NCBI RefSeq assembly: GCF_000935125.1
Contig: NZ_JRKI01000061.1
Span: 124,001 to 188,000, forward strand
Length of the DNA: 64,000 nt
Source: Streptomyces natalensis ATCC 27448
GTDB lineage: Bacteria; Actinomycetota; Actinomycetes; Streptomycetales; Streptomycetaceae
Direction: 5' to 3'
Made by a program: the position numbers and the translations under genes. The notes under the pieces are model-generated. The model ran no database searches and had not been told where the DNA came from. It worked only from the letters and a program-made list of their open reading frames with translations. How positions within the stretch are numbered: the first letter of the stretch is position 1; every line of letters begins with the position of its first letter. Shown in pieces: positions 17,862 through 26,400 of this stretch.

Positions 17862-18800
17862 TCAGGCGCCGCGTGCCGGCCGGGGCGGGCGCTGGCAGCG
17901 GGGGCAGAAGTAGCTGGAGCGGTTCATCCAGGGGCGGCGGCGGATGGGGGTGCCGCAGCGGCGGCAGGGTTCGTCCTCGCGTCCGTAGGCGTCCAGGGAG
18001 CGTTCGAAGTAGCCGGATTCGCCGTTGACGTTGACGTAGAGGCTGTCGAAGCTGGTGCCGCCGACGGCCAGCGCGGCGTTCATCACGTCCCGTACGTGGC
18101 CGAGCAGCTCGGCGGTGCGCGGGCGGGTGAAGGTGGCGGTGGGGCGGTCGTAGTGGAGCTTGCTGCGCCACAGGGCCTCGTCGGCGTAGATGTTGCCGAC
18201 GCCGCTGATCAGGGACTGGTCGAGCAGCGCCCGTTTGATGGTGGTGCGGCGGCGGCGCAGCGCGGTGTGGAAGGCGTCGTCGTCGAAGGCCGCGTCGAGG
18301 GGGTCGCGGGCGATGTGGGCGATGACGTCGGGCAGGTGGTCGGGGTCGCCGGGGACGGTGTCGTGCAGGGAGAGGCCGCCGAAGGTGCGCTGGTCGACGA
18401 AGCGCAGCTCGGTGTCCAGGTCATCGGCGAAGCGGATGCGGATGCGCAGATGCTTCTCGTCGGGGGCGTCCTGGGGCTGGACCAGCAGCTGGCCGCTCAT
18501 GCCGAGGTGGGCGAGGATCGCCAGGCCGTGGGTGACGGAGGGGGTGACGAGGGGGGCGATGCCCTCGGCGGCGGTCTGGGCGGCCGGGCCGCCGCCGGTC
18601 ACCGGGAGCCAGAGGTATTTGCCGCGGCGGCGGGCGGTGCCCAGCCGCAGGCCGGTGAGGCGGTCGGCGAAGTCGGCGGGGCCGGCGGTGTGGCGGCGGA
18701 TGGCACGCGGATGACGGACCTCGACGGAGTCGACGGTGCGGCCGGCGACCCAGCGCGTAAGGCCACGGCGGACGACCTCGACCTCGGGCAGCTCGGGCAC
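17862..18800 (-). CDS. mutM: Formamidopyrimidine-DNA glycosylase (Fpg/MutM)
   Basis: 312-residue DNA glycosylase/AP lyase removing 8-oxoguanine and ring-opened purines. N-terminus PELPEVEVVRRGL supplies the catalytic Pro and Glu; the H2TH region includes LLDQSLISGVGNIYADEALW; the C-terminus is a zinc finger, CRRCGTPI...FCPRCQR. It is somewhat longer than the usual 270-290 because of an extra loop near residues 70-90. Start is GTG. Clustered with rnc and smc as in other actinobacteria. Confidence 0.95.
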   Translation of the reverse strand: MPELPEVEVVRRGLTRWVAGRTVDSVEVRHPRAIRRHTAGPADFADRLTGLRLGTARRRGKYLWLPVTGGGPAAQTAAEGIAPLVTPSVTHGLAILAHLGMSGQLLVQPQDAPDEKHLRIRIRFADDLDTELRFVDQRTFGGLSLHDTVPGDPDHLPDVIAHIARDPLDAAFDDDAFHTALRRRRTTIKRALLDQSLISGVGNIYADEALWRSKLHYDRPTATFTRPRTAELLGHVRDVMNAALAVGGTSFDSLYVNVNGESGYFERSLDAYGREDEPCRRCGTPIRRRPWMNRSSYFCPRCQRPPRPARGA

Positions 18801-18883
18801 GGGGGCTCCTCATGATCGGTCTCATGGTCGGTCCCGGGAAGAGGTCCCGGGAAGAGTCCGGGACGGCTTCCCGGGAAAGACCT

Positions 18884-18928
18884 CTGACCCCGTCCGGGGC
18901 GGCGCGCGGCCGTCCCGGACGGGGTCAG
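18884..18928 (-). terminator. Strong hairpin downstream of rnc
   Basis: Arms CTGACCCCGTCCGGG (18884-18898) and CCCGGACGGGGTCAG (18914-18928) are perfectly complementary over 15 bp and lie directly after the rnc stop. Upstream at 18836-18875 are further CCCGGGAAG / CTTCCCGGG inverted repeats, so this short stretch can form more than one hairpin before mutM begins. Confidence 0.8.
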
Positions 18929-18938
18929 AAGGGGTGGT

Positions 18939-19772
18939 TCAGTGTGCCGACGACGGCCGGTCGCCGGAGGCCGGAGCCGGGGCCCCGTCCTTGGCGGTCG
19001 CGCCGTCACCGGAAGCCGCCTCGGCCGCTTCGTCCGCGGCGGCGCGGATGGCACGCCACGCGGACTCGGCCGCCTGCTGTTCGGCTTCCTTCTTGCTGCG
19101 GCCGGTGCCGGTGCCGTACGAGACACCACCGACGCGGGCGGCAGCAGTGAACGTTTTCTCGTGGTCCGGTCCGGTCTCGGTGACGAGATATTCGGGGACC
19201 CCGAGTCCTTCGGTGGCGGTCAGTTCCTGGAGGCTGGTCTTCCAGTCCAGGCCGGCGCCCAGGCTGGAGGACTTCTCGATCAGTGGGTCGAAGAGCCGGT
19301 GCACCAGCTCCCCGGCCGCTTCCAGGCCCTGGTCGAGGTAGACGGCGCCGATCACCGCTTCGAGGGTGTCGGCGAGGATGGATGCCTTGTCCCGGCCGCC
19401 CGTGCCCTCTTCGCCCCGGCCGAGGCGGATGAAGGCACCGAGGTCGAGGCCGCGGCCCACCTCGGCGAGCGCACGCGAGTTGACCACCGCGGCCCGCAGT
19501 TTGGCCAGCTGGCCTTCGGGCAGGTCGGGGTGGATGCGGTACAGCGTGTCGGTGACCACCAGGCCCAGCACCGAGTCCCCGAGGAACTCGAGCCGTTCAT
19601 TGGTGGGCAGACCGCCGTTCTCGTATGCGTACGAGCGGTGCGTCAGCGCACGCACCAGAAGGGCGGACTCGAGCGTGTACCCGAGCCGCCCTTCCAGAAG
19701 CGTGTGGGACGAGGCCGTGTCCGCCGGAGGTTCGTCCCCGCGGTTGCGGGGGGACTGATTGGCGTCTGACAT
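18939..19772 (-). CDS. rnc: Ribonuclease III (AbsB type)
   Basis: About 277 residues. Catalytic domain signature ERLEFLGDSVLGLVV and the second acidic cluster DTLEAVIGAVYLDQG are followed by a double-stranded RNA-binding domain (DWKTSLQELTATEGLG ... GTGRSKKEAEQQAAESAW). In S. coelicolor RNase III (AbsB) is needed for antibiotic production. The C-terminal 35 residues are Ala/Gly/Pro-rich and probably disordered. ATG at 19770-19772 is used; a GTG four codons upstream (19784) is also possible. It follows rpmF by a few bases and is likely co-transcribed with it. Confidence 0.94.
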   Translation of the reverse strand: MSDANQSPRNRGDEPPADTASSHTLLEGRLGYTLESALLVRALTHRSYAYENGGLPTNERLEFLGDSVLGLVVTDTLYRIHPDLPEGQLAKLRAAVVNSRALAEVGRGLDLGAFIRLGRGEEGTGGRDKASILADTLEAVIGAVYLDQGLEAAGELVHRLFDPLIEKSSSLGAGLDWKTSLQELTATEGLGVPEYLVTETGPDHEKTFTAAARVGGVSYGTGTGRSKKEAEQQAAESAWRAIRAAADEAAEAASGDGATAKDGAPAPASGDRPSSAH

Positions 19773-19791
19773 GAAGCCCGTCACCAGCCGC

Positions 19792-19965
19792 TCAGACCTC
19801 GAGGACCTGGCGCTTGTTGTAGGTGCCGCAGCTGGGGCACGCGATGTGCTGCTGCTTCGGCTCGTGGCAGCGCTCGCACGCCACCAGGGTGGGGACCGCA
19901 GCCTTCCACTGCGACCGGCGGTGACGCGTGTTGCTGCGCGACATCTTCCGCTTCGGAACGGCCAC
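19792..19965 (-). CDS. rpmF: 50S ribosomal protein L32
   Basis: 57 residues, MAVPKRKMSRSNTRHRRSQW at the start and a four-cysteine zinc ribbon CERC...CPSC. GTG start with AGGAGAAG upstream. Being the Cys-containing form, it is the zinc-binding version. Lies between the DUF177 gene and rnc, the usual actinobacterial order. Confidence 0.97.
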   Translation of the reverse strand: MAVPKRKMSRSNTRHRRSQWKAAVPTLVACERCHEPKQQHIACPSCGTYNKRQVLEV

Positions 19966-19967
19966 GG

Positions 19968-20570
19968 CTACTTCTCCTGTGTCAGAGGTTCGTCCCCGCT
20001 GTCGCGGGGTGAACGGTTGTCCTTCTCGTCGTCCTGGTCGGACCCGACGAGTCCCTGCAGTGCCGCCCAACGGCTGTCGACGGCGTCGTGGTGGTGGTCC
20101 GGGTCGTCCGCCAGCCGCGCTCCGCAATCGGAGCACAGGCCGGGGCAGTCGTCCTGGCACACCGGCTGCAGCGGCAGTGTGAGCACCACCGCATCCCGCA
20201 GCACGGGTTCGAGGTCGAACAGGTCGTCCTCGATCAAGAAGGTGTCTTCCTCGTCCTCGGCGTCGTCGCCGGATTCCGCGGTGCGGGTCCGGTCGTCGGC
20301 GTCGGGGTAGGAGAACATCTCCTGGAAGTCCGCGTCGAGCTCTCGCTCCAGCGGCTCCAGACACCTTACGCACTCCCCCTTGACGGCCGCACGGGCGGTA
20401 CCTGTGACAAGTACCCCGTCCATGACCGCTTCCAGGCGGAGGTCGAGCTCGATCGGGGCGCGCTCGGGCACTCCGATGACCTCATTGCCGAGGTCACGGG
20501 GTGCCTCGACGGTGCGGGAGAGCCGCTTGAGCGTGCCGGGACGACGACCCAGCTCGCGTGTGTCGAACAC
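19968..20570 (-). CDS. DUF177 (YceD-like) protein, possibly starting further upstream
   Basis: 200 residues from the GTG at 20568-20570. DUF177 hallmarks: CVRCLEPLERELDADFQEMF in the middle, an acidic stretch, CQDDCPGLCSDCGARLADDP and a charged C-terminus. The gene usually precedes rpmF; the homologues are linked to large-subunit rRNA accumulation in plants and bacteria. The GTG has no ribosome-binding site. The reading frame continues upstream with typical codon bias (INARLDHRAPL) to an ATC at 20601-20603 that has AGGAAG just before it; the frame is closed by TAA at 20619-20621 with no ATG, GTG or TTG between. Confidence 0.9.
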   Translation of the reverse strand: MFDTRELGRRPGTLKRLSRTVEAPRDLGNEVIGVPERAPIELDLRLEAVMDGVLVTGTARAAVKGECVRCLEPLERELDADFQEMFSYPDADDRTRTAESGDDAEDEEDTFLIEDDLFDLEPVLRDAVVLTLPLQPVCQDDCPGLCSDCGARLADDPDHHHDAVDSRWAALQGLVGSDQDDEKDNRSPRDSGDEPLTQEK

Positions 20571-20791
20571 GAGCGGGGCACGGTGGTCGAGGCGGGCGTT
20601 GATGGCTTCCTGCTTTCTTTACTGCGCTACGAGCCGCCCGATACCGGCTGGAGGGGTCCGGCTGGATATGCGGGCAGCACTGATCGCGAATGTAGAGGCG
20701 ACCGAACAGCCAGGATACTGGACGTGCCCCGATAGGCCCAATCCGCTTCCGGCCGTTGTGCGGGCGCCGGTCGGCGGGCCGGCCGTGGCGG

Positions 20792-22042
20792 CTACTGACG
20801 CCGCTGTTCGTACTGCTCCTCGTACTGCCGGATCTGGTCGATATTGATCATGCTGGTGTCGAAGAGGCTGGTCTCGTCCAGCGCCCCGGCCTGCGCATGC
20901 GGGTCCTGGGGGGCGTGCGGGGGCTGCGGGGGCTGCGGGGGCATCTGCTGCGGGAGGTAGGCGTTCGGGTCGTAGCCCTGCTGCTGGGCCTGCTGCTGCC
21001 AGTCGTAGCCGTAGGGGTCCTGGGGGTGCTGTGCGTAGAGGTCCTGCTGGGGCTGCTGGTAGGCGTAGGCGTCCTGCTGCTGGTAGGCCGCCGGGTCGTA
21101 GTAGCCCTGGTGGAGCGGGTCCTGCTGGAGCTGCTGGGGATCCTGGAGTTGCTGGGGGTCCTGGAGCTGCTGGAGCTGCTGGGGATCCTGGAGTTGCTGG
21201 GGGTCCTGGAGCTGCTGGAGGTCTTGGAGCTGCTGGGGGTCCTGCGGCTGCTGCGGGGCCTGGAGGGTGGGCTGGGGCGCCGCCTGGGGCTGCTGCGGGT
21301 CCTGGGCGGTGCCGGCGCCGATGCCCGCCAGTTCGGCGAGGTATTCGGCGTCCGCCTGCGGCTGAGCGGTCTGCGGGTCGCCCGCCGTCGCCATGTGCAC
21401 CCCGAGCTCATCGATGGCGCGGGCGCCCTGGAGCTTGTCGCGGCCCCGGCCGACCGCTTCCAGCGTCTTGGTCAGGACGGCCTGGAAGGCGCCGAACTTG
21501 GCGTCCACATAGGCGTCGGCGCGCCGTGTGAGGGTCTCGGGGTCGGCGCTGCGCTCGGGGGCCTCGGTGTCCTCGTAGCCCTGTTCGTCCAGCCCCGGGC
21601 CGCGGCCGAGCAGTTTTTCGCGGCCGCGGTCCACGGAGCCGATGGTCTTGGTGAGGACGACCTCGAAGTTGGCGAGTTTGGAGTCGACGTAGTCGTCGGC
21701 CTCGGCGCGGATCTCCTCGGCCTCGCGGCGGGCCTCGGCCAGGATCCGGTCGGCCTCGTCCTGGGACTGGCGGGCCACCTCGGTGTCGGAGATCAGGGAG
21801 CCGCGCTGGGCGTGTGCGGACTCGATGATCCGCTCCGCCTCGGCCCGTGCCTCCTCGACCATCTGCTCCCGTCCGCCGAGCAGCTCCTGTGCCTGGGCGA
21901 GGGAGCCGGGCAGGGCCGCCCGTAGCTCCTCGAGCAGGGCGAGCAGGTCGGCGCGGTTGACCACGCACGAGGCCGACATGGGCATGGACCGGGCGCTGCT
22001 GACGGTCGAGACGATGTCGTCGAGCTTCTTCTGCACGTCCAC
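20792..22042 (-). CDS. DivIVA-like coiled-coil protein with Gln-rich tail
   Basis: 416 residues. The N-terminal half is charged coiled coil (REQMVEEARAEAERIIESAH, ILAEARREAEEIRAEADDYV) of the type annotated as cell division initiation or DivIVA-like protein in Streptomyces, and contains two related segments ADDYVDSKLANFEVVLTKT and ADAYVDAKFGAFQAVLTKT about 70 residues apart. The C-terminal half (from about residue 245) is Gln/Pro/Tyr-rich with QQLQDP repeats and ends TSMINIDQIRQYEEQYEQ. The exact role in this organism is unknown; DivIVA itself lies elsewhere in Streptomyces genomes. Confidence 0.85.
   Translation of the reverse strand: MDVQKKLDDIVSTVSSARSMPMSASCVVNRADLLALLEELRAALPGSLAQAQELLGGREQMVEEARAEAERIIESAHAQRGSLISDTEVARQSQDEADRILAEARREAEEIRAEADDYVDSKLANFEVVLTKTIGSVDRGREKLLGRGPGLDEQGYEDTEAPERSADPETLTRRADAYVDAKFGAFQAVLTKTLEAVGRGRDKLQGARAIDELGVHMATAGDPQTAQPQADAEYLAELAGIGAGTAQDPQQPQAAPQPTLQAPQQPQDPQQLQDLQQLQDPQQLQDPQQLQQLQDPQQLQDPQQLQQDPLHQGYYDPAAYQQQDAYAYQQPQQDLYAQHPQDPYGYDWQQQAQQQGYDPNAYLPQQMPPQPPQPPHAPQDPHAQAGALDETSLFDTSMINIDQIRQYEEQYEQRRQ
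21122..21211. repeat. 45-bp tandem duplication inside the Gln-rich tail
   Basis: Bases 21122-21166 and 21167-21211 are identical. Each encodes 15 residues of the QQLQDP region, and shorter related copies extend on both sides to about 21250. The in-frame unit length means copy changes keep the reading frame. Confidence 0.9.
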
Positions 22043-22145
22043 CTTGGACTCGCCACTCTCTGAAGGGATGGAACGAGGGAACGGGACGACTGTACGGCCA
22101 CGGGGCGCCGGCCCGACACCTTCCGGCTCACCACCCGAGGGCCCG

Positions 22146-22679
22146 TCAGGAACGCTTTTCGCGCAGCCGCTCGGTCAGGGCCTCGAGGACGACCGGCGGG
22201 ACCAGGTGGGAGACGTCGCCGCCCCAGGTGGCAACCTCCTTGACCAGGCTGGAGGACAGGAAGCTGTAGGTGGGGTTGGTGGGGACGAAGAGAGTCTCCA
22301 CGCCGGAGAGGCCGTTGTTCATCTGGGCCATCTGGAGCTCGTAGTCGAAATCGCTGACGGCTCGCAGGCCCTTGACGATGGCCGGAATGTCGCGCTGCTT
22401 GCAGAAGTCGACGAGCAGGCCGTGGAAGGCTTCGACCTCGACGTTGCCGTATTCGGCGGTGGCCCGGCGGATCAGGTCGATGCGCTCTTCGACGGTGAAC
22501 AGGCCCTGCTTCGACTGGTTGATCATCACGGCGACGTGGACGACGTCGTACAGCTTTGAGGCACGGGCGATGATGTCCAGGTGCCCGTTGGTGACGGGGT
22601 CGAACGACCCCGGACAGACGGCGCGGCGCAACTTCGTCTCCTCGCTCTGCGGTCCGGTCATGCTGTGCGGTCCGGTCAT
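22146..22679 (-). CDS. coaD: Phosphopantetheine adenylyltransferase
   Basis: 177 residues. Fourth step of CoA synthesis: transfers AMP from ATP to 4'-phosphopantetheine. Nucleotidyltransferase motif RAVCPGSFDPVTNGHLDII and the second motif NPTYSFLSSSLVKEVA are present. The start codon overlaps the rsmD stop (ATGA), indicating translational coupling. The first 18 bases (ATGACCGGACCGCACAGC) are almost exactly repeated by the next 18, giving MTGPHSMTGPQS and a second possible ATG at 22661. Confidence 0.95.
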   Translation of the reverse strand: MTGPHSMTGPQSEETKLRRAVCPGSFDPVTNGHLDIIARASKLYDVVHVAVMINQSKQGLFTVEERIDLIRRATAEYGNVEVEAFHGLLVDFCKQRDIPAIVKGLRAVSDFDYELQMAQMNNGLSGVETLFVPTNPTYSFLSSSLVKEVATWGGDVSHLVPPVVLEALTERLREKRS

Positions 22680-23275
22680 GATGCGTGTTCCGACGTCGGG
22701 TCGGCGGACGTCGAAGCGGCGCGACCGTACCAAAGCGTTGCCTCGCCGTAACGGCGGGCCTTGAGCGCTTCGAATCCGTCCGGCCAGGGGAAGGTGCCGC
22801 TTCTGGTGCTGCGTTCCACGGTGACGAGTGCGTCGTCCGCAAGCCACCCCTGACCACGGAGTGTGAGCAGGATCTCGCGGAGATCGGCTTCGGTGGCGGC
22901 GTAGGGCGGGTCCAGGAAGGCGATGTCGTACGGGGCGCCGGGGGGCGGGCCTGCGGCGGTCTGCTCGGCCTTGCCGGTGCGCAGTTCGGCGCCGGGCAGG
23001 CCGATGGCGCGGATGTTGTCGCGGATGGTGCGGGCGGCGCGGGGGTCGGCCTCGACGAGCAGGACGTGGGCGGCGCCGCGGGAGAGCGCCTCCAGGCCGA
23101 CGGCGCCGGAGCCGCCGTACAGGTCCAGGACCCGGGCGCCGGTGAGCGGGCCGTCGAGCGCCTCCCAGGTGGAGAACAGGGCCTCGCGGGCCCGGTCGGA
23201 GGTGGGGCGGGTGCCGTTTCCCGGTGGTACGGCCAGGCGGCGGCCGCCGGCCGTACCGGCGATCACGCGGGTCAT
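22676..23275 (-). CDS. rsmD: 16S rRNA (guanine(966)-N2)-methyltransferase
   Basis: 199 residues. SAM-binding motif VLDLYGGSGAVGLEALSRGA and catalytic motif IAFLDPPYA are typical of RsmD. Start is the ATG at 23273-23275 with AAGGACGGG upstream, giving the family N-terminus MTRVIAGTAGGRRL. Overlaps coaD by 4 bases; the rsmD-coaD pair is conserved across bacteria. Confidence 0.95.
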   Translation of the reverse strand: MTRVIAGTAGGRRLAVPPGNGTRPTSDRAREALFSTWEALDGPLTGARVLDLYGGSGAVGLEALSRGAAHVLLVEADPRAARTIRDNIRAIGLPGAELRTGKAEQTAAGPPPGAPYDIAFLDPPYAATEADLREILLTLRGQGWLADDALVTVERSTRSGTFPWPDGFEALKARRYGEATLWYGRAASTSADPTSEHAS

Positions 23276-23491
23276 GGGCCCGTCCTTACGTGGTGCGTGG
23301 GGTGGAGGTGGTGCGGGGAGCCGGTCGGGCTCGGCTCCCACGATATTCCGTCCCCGCGCGGTGGGTGCCCGGCTCGCGCTCCCGGCGCCGCGGGGGCGGG
23401 GTGATCGTTCTCACGCCGCTTGCGCGCGGGCTTTCCGGGCCGGCCGCCCGGTCCGTCGCCTCGTTTGCCCGACCTCCTGCGCCTCGCTTCC

Positions 23492-26400
23492 TCATCCCTT
23501 GTCCAGATACTGCTCCCGTTCGTCGTCCAGCAGGGCCGAGAGCGCGGTGCGCAGTTCGGGGTAGCCGGTGAGGTCGGGATCGGCGGTGACGAGGGCGGTG
23601 GCCTCGTCCCTGGCGGCCGCGATGACCTCCTCGTCGTCGATGACCGCGAGCATCCGCAGCGAGGAGCGGACGCCGGACTGTGCCTGCCCCAGGACGTCGC
23701 CCTCGCGGCGCTGTTCGAGGTCGATACGGGAGAGTTCGAAGCCGTCGAGGGTGGCGGCGACGGCGGCGAGCCGGGCGCGCGCCGGGCTGGCCTCGGGCAT
23801 CTCGCTGACCAGCAGGCACAGGCCGGGGGCGGAGCCGCGGCCGACCCGGCCGCGCAGCTGGTGCAGCTGGGAGACGCCGAAGCGGTCCGCGTCCATGATC
23901 ACCATGGCGGTGGCGTTGGGGACGTTGACCCCGACCTCGATGACGGTGGTGGCGACCAGCACGTCGAGCGCGCCGGCCGCGAACTTCTGCATGACCGCGT
24001 CCTTGTCGTCGGGCGCCATCCGGCCGTGCAGCACCGCCACCTTCAGGCCGGACAGGGGGCCCTTGGCGAGCCGGTCGGCGATGTCCAGGACGGCCAGCGG
24101 CGGCCGCTTCTCCTCCGCGTCCTCCGGTGAACCGGCCTCCTGCGCGGCCCCCTTGGCGCTCTTGGTGCCCGCTTTCGGGGCGTCCTCCTCGTCGCCGATG
24201 CGCGGGCAGACGACATAGGCCTGGTGGCCGGCGGCCACCTCTTCGCGGACCCGTTCCCAGGTGCGCTCCAGGAAGTGCGGCTTGTCCTTGGCGGGGACCA
24301 CATGGCTGGCGATCGGCGAGCGTCCGGCGGGGAGTTGGTCCAGTACGGAGGTCTCCAGATCGCCGAAGACGGTCATGGCGACCGTGCGGGGAATGGGCGT
24401 GGCGGTCATCACCAGCAGATGCGGGGGCTGGGTGCCCTTGCCGCGCAGGGCGTCGCGCTGCTCGACGCCGAAGCGGTGCTGTTCGTCGACCACGACCAGG
24501 CCCAGGTCGTGGAACTGCACTTTGTCCTCGATCAGGGCGTGGGTGCCGACGACGATGCCGGCCTCGCCGGTGACCAGGTCGAGCAGCGCCTGGCGGCGGG
24601 CCGCGGCGCCCATGGAGCCGGTCAGCAGCACCACCTTCGTGCCGTGTTCGGCGCCGCCCAGCAGTCCTCCCTCGGCCAGCTCGCCCATCATCTCGGTGAT
24701 CGAACGGTGGTGCTGCTGGGCCAGTACTTCGGTCGGTGCGAGCATCGCGGCCTGGCCGCCGCTGTCGACGACCCCGAGCATGGCGCGCAGCGCGACCATG
24801 GTGTTGTGGGTGACGGTGAAGTGGTCGGTCACATAGGCGTGGTCGGGGTGGGCGACGCTGATGCACTGGACGGGTTTGCGGCCGACGTGCTCGATGGCCC
24901 GGACGTGGCGGCGGAAGCCGACGGGGCCCGGGCCGCTGCCGTCGGGGGACGCGGCGTCGGGCAGCGCCACGAACACGTCGTGGGCGCCGTCGCGTACGGG
25001 GATCTGCCGGGCATGGCCGCCGACGGAACGCACCAGCCAGGCGAGGTCGTCGGCCAGCGGGCCGGGCGCGGCGCGGAATACGGCGTTGGCGCCGGCGGGC
25101 CGTCCTCCGGTGTCCATCAGGCCGCGCACCAGGGCGAGGCGGTCCTTGAGCGGGGCGTTGCGGTAGGCGTCCGGTACGCGGCCGGCCGGGCCGTCGGCGC
25201 GCCGCCCGGCCAGCTCCGTGCCGAGGACGTACGGGTCGAGCGGCCGGTCGTCGCCGCCGTCGAGGTCCACCGGGGTGGCGGGCGCGATGGACCACTTGGG
25301 GCGGCCGTCGGGGTGCAGCAGATCGGCGCGCAGTGCGCGGGTGGTCAGCACCCGCTCGTCCGTATGGCGGGAGGCGACGATCCACAGGTGCTCGTCATCG
25401 CACTCCACGGCGCTGCCGTCCGACAGCTCCAGCCGCCACACGTCCCGTTCGCCCTGGGGGAAGACGCCGTCGACGAAGGCGCGCTCGCCGCTGGGGACCA
25501 CCACCTCGGTGCCGACGGTCATCTCCCCCATCGGCCGGAAGCCCTGCGGCGTCAGCACCAGGGCGTCCAGCGGCTGGGCCTTGCCGGAGCCCACTTCGCC
25601 CTGGAGGAGGCGGTGCATGGGGTGGCTGGTGGCCAGGTCGTCGAAGATCTCGCGGCTGACGCGCTGCTGGCCGTCGGTGAGGGTGAACGGCAGTTTGGCG
25701 TCGAAGGCGTCGAGCAGTCCGTCGGCCTTCAACGCCCTCGGGACGGCGGGGAGTTGGGTTTCGGCCAGGCGCCGGCGGGCCAGCGCGACCTGGAGGACGA
25801 ATGCCTCGTCCCACTTGAGGCGGGCGCGGGCGTCGGCGATATCGGCCTTGGTGCGCGGCCGGTGGATCGTGTGCAGCGCATCGGGGAGCGGGAGCAGATC
25901 GCGGCCTTCGCGCAGCGCGTCGGGCAGCGGGTCGACGGCGTCCTTGGCGCTGGGCAGTACCGCGTCCACGGCCTTGGCGATCTTCCAGGAGGCCATCTGC
26001 TGACAGGCCGGGTAGATCGGCATGAGCTGGTTGGCGAAGGCGCTGACCGCGTCGGCCCCGGAGTCGTCGCCGTCCTTGTCCAGGAGCTGGTATTCCGGAT
26101 GGGCAAGCTGGAGTCTGCGGTTGAAGACGGAGACCTTGCCGGCGAACATCGCGCGGCGGCCGGGCAGCAGTTCCTTGTGGGGTTTGTGGACGCCCTTGCC
26201 GAAGAACACCAGCCGCAGCCGGCCGCTGCCGTCGGTGAGGGTGACCTCCAGGCGTTTGCCGCGGCCGCCGTTGAAGGTGTGGACGCGGGCGTCGGCGACC
26301 TGGGCGACGACGGTGACGTGTTCGTCCATCGGCAGCTCGGCGAGGCGGGTGAGCTCGCCGCGCTCGGCGTAGCGCCGGGGGTAGTGGTGCAACAGATCGC

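Noticed and set aside
24803..25579. Insertion of a foreign domain or assembly error in recG
   Set aside because: Frame is kept, both intein ends and all splice-block residues are present, and the flanks rejoin into an exact Walker A motif.
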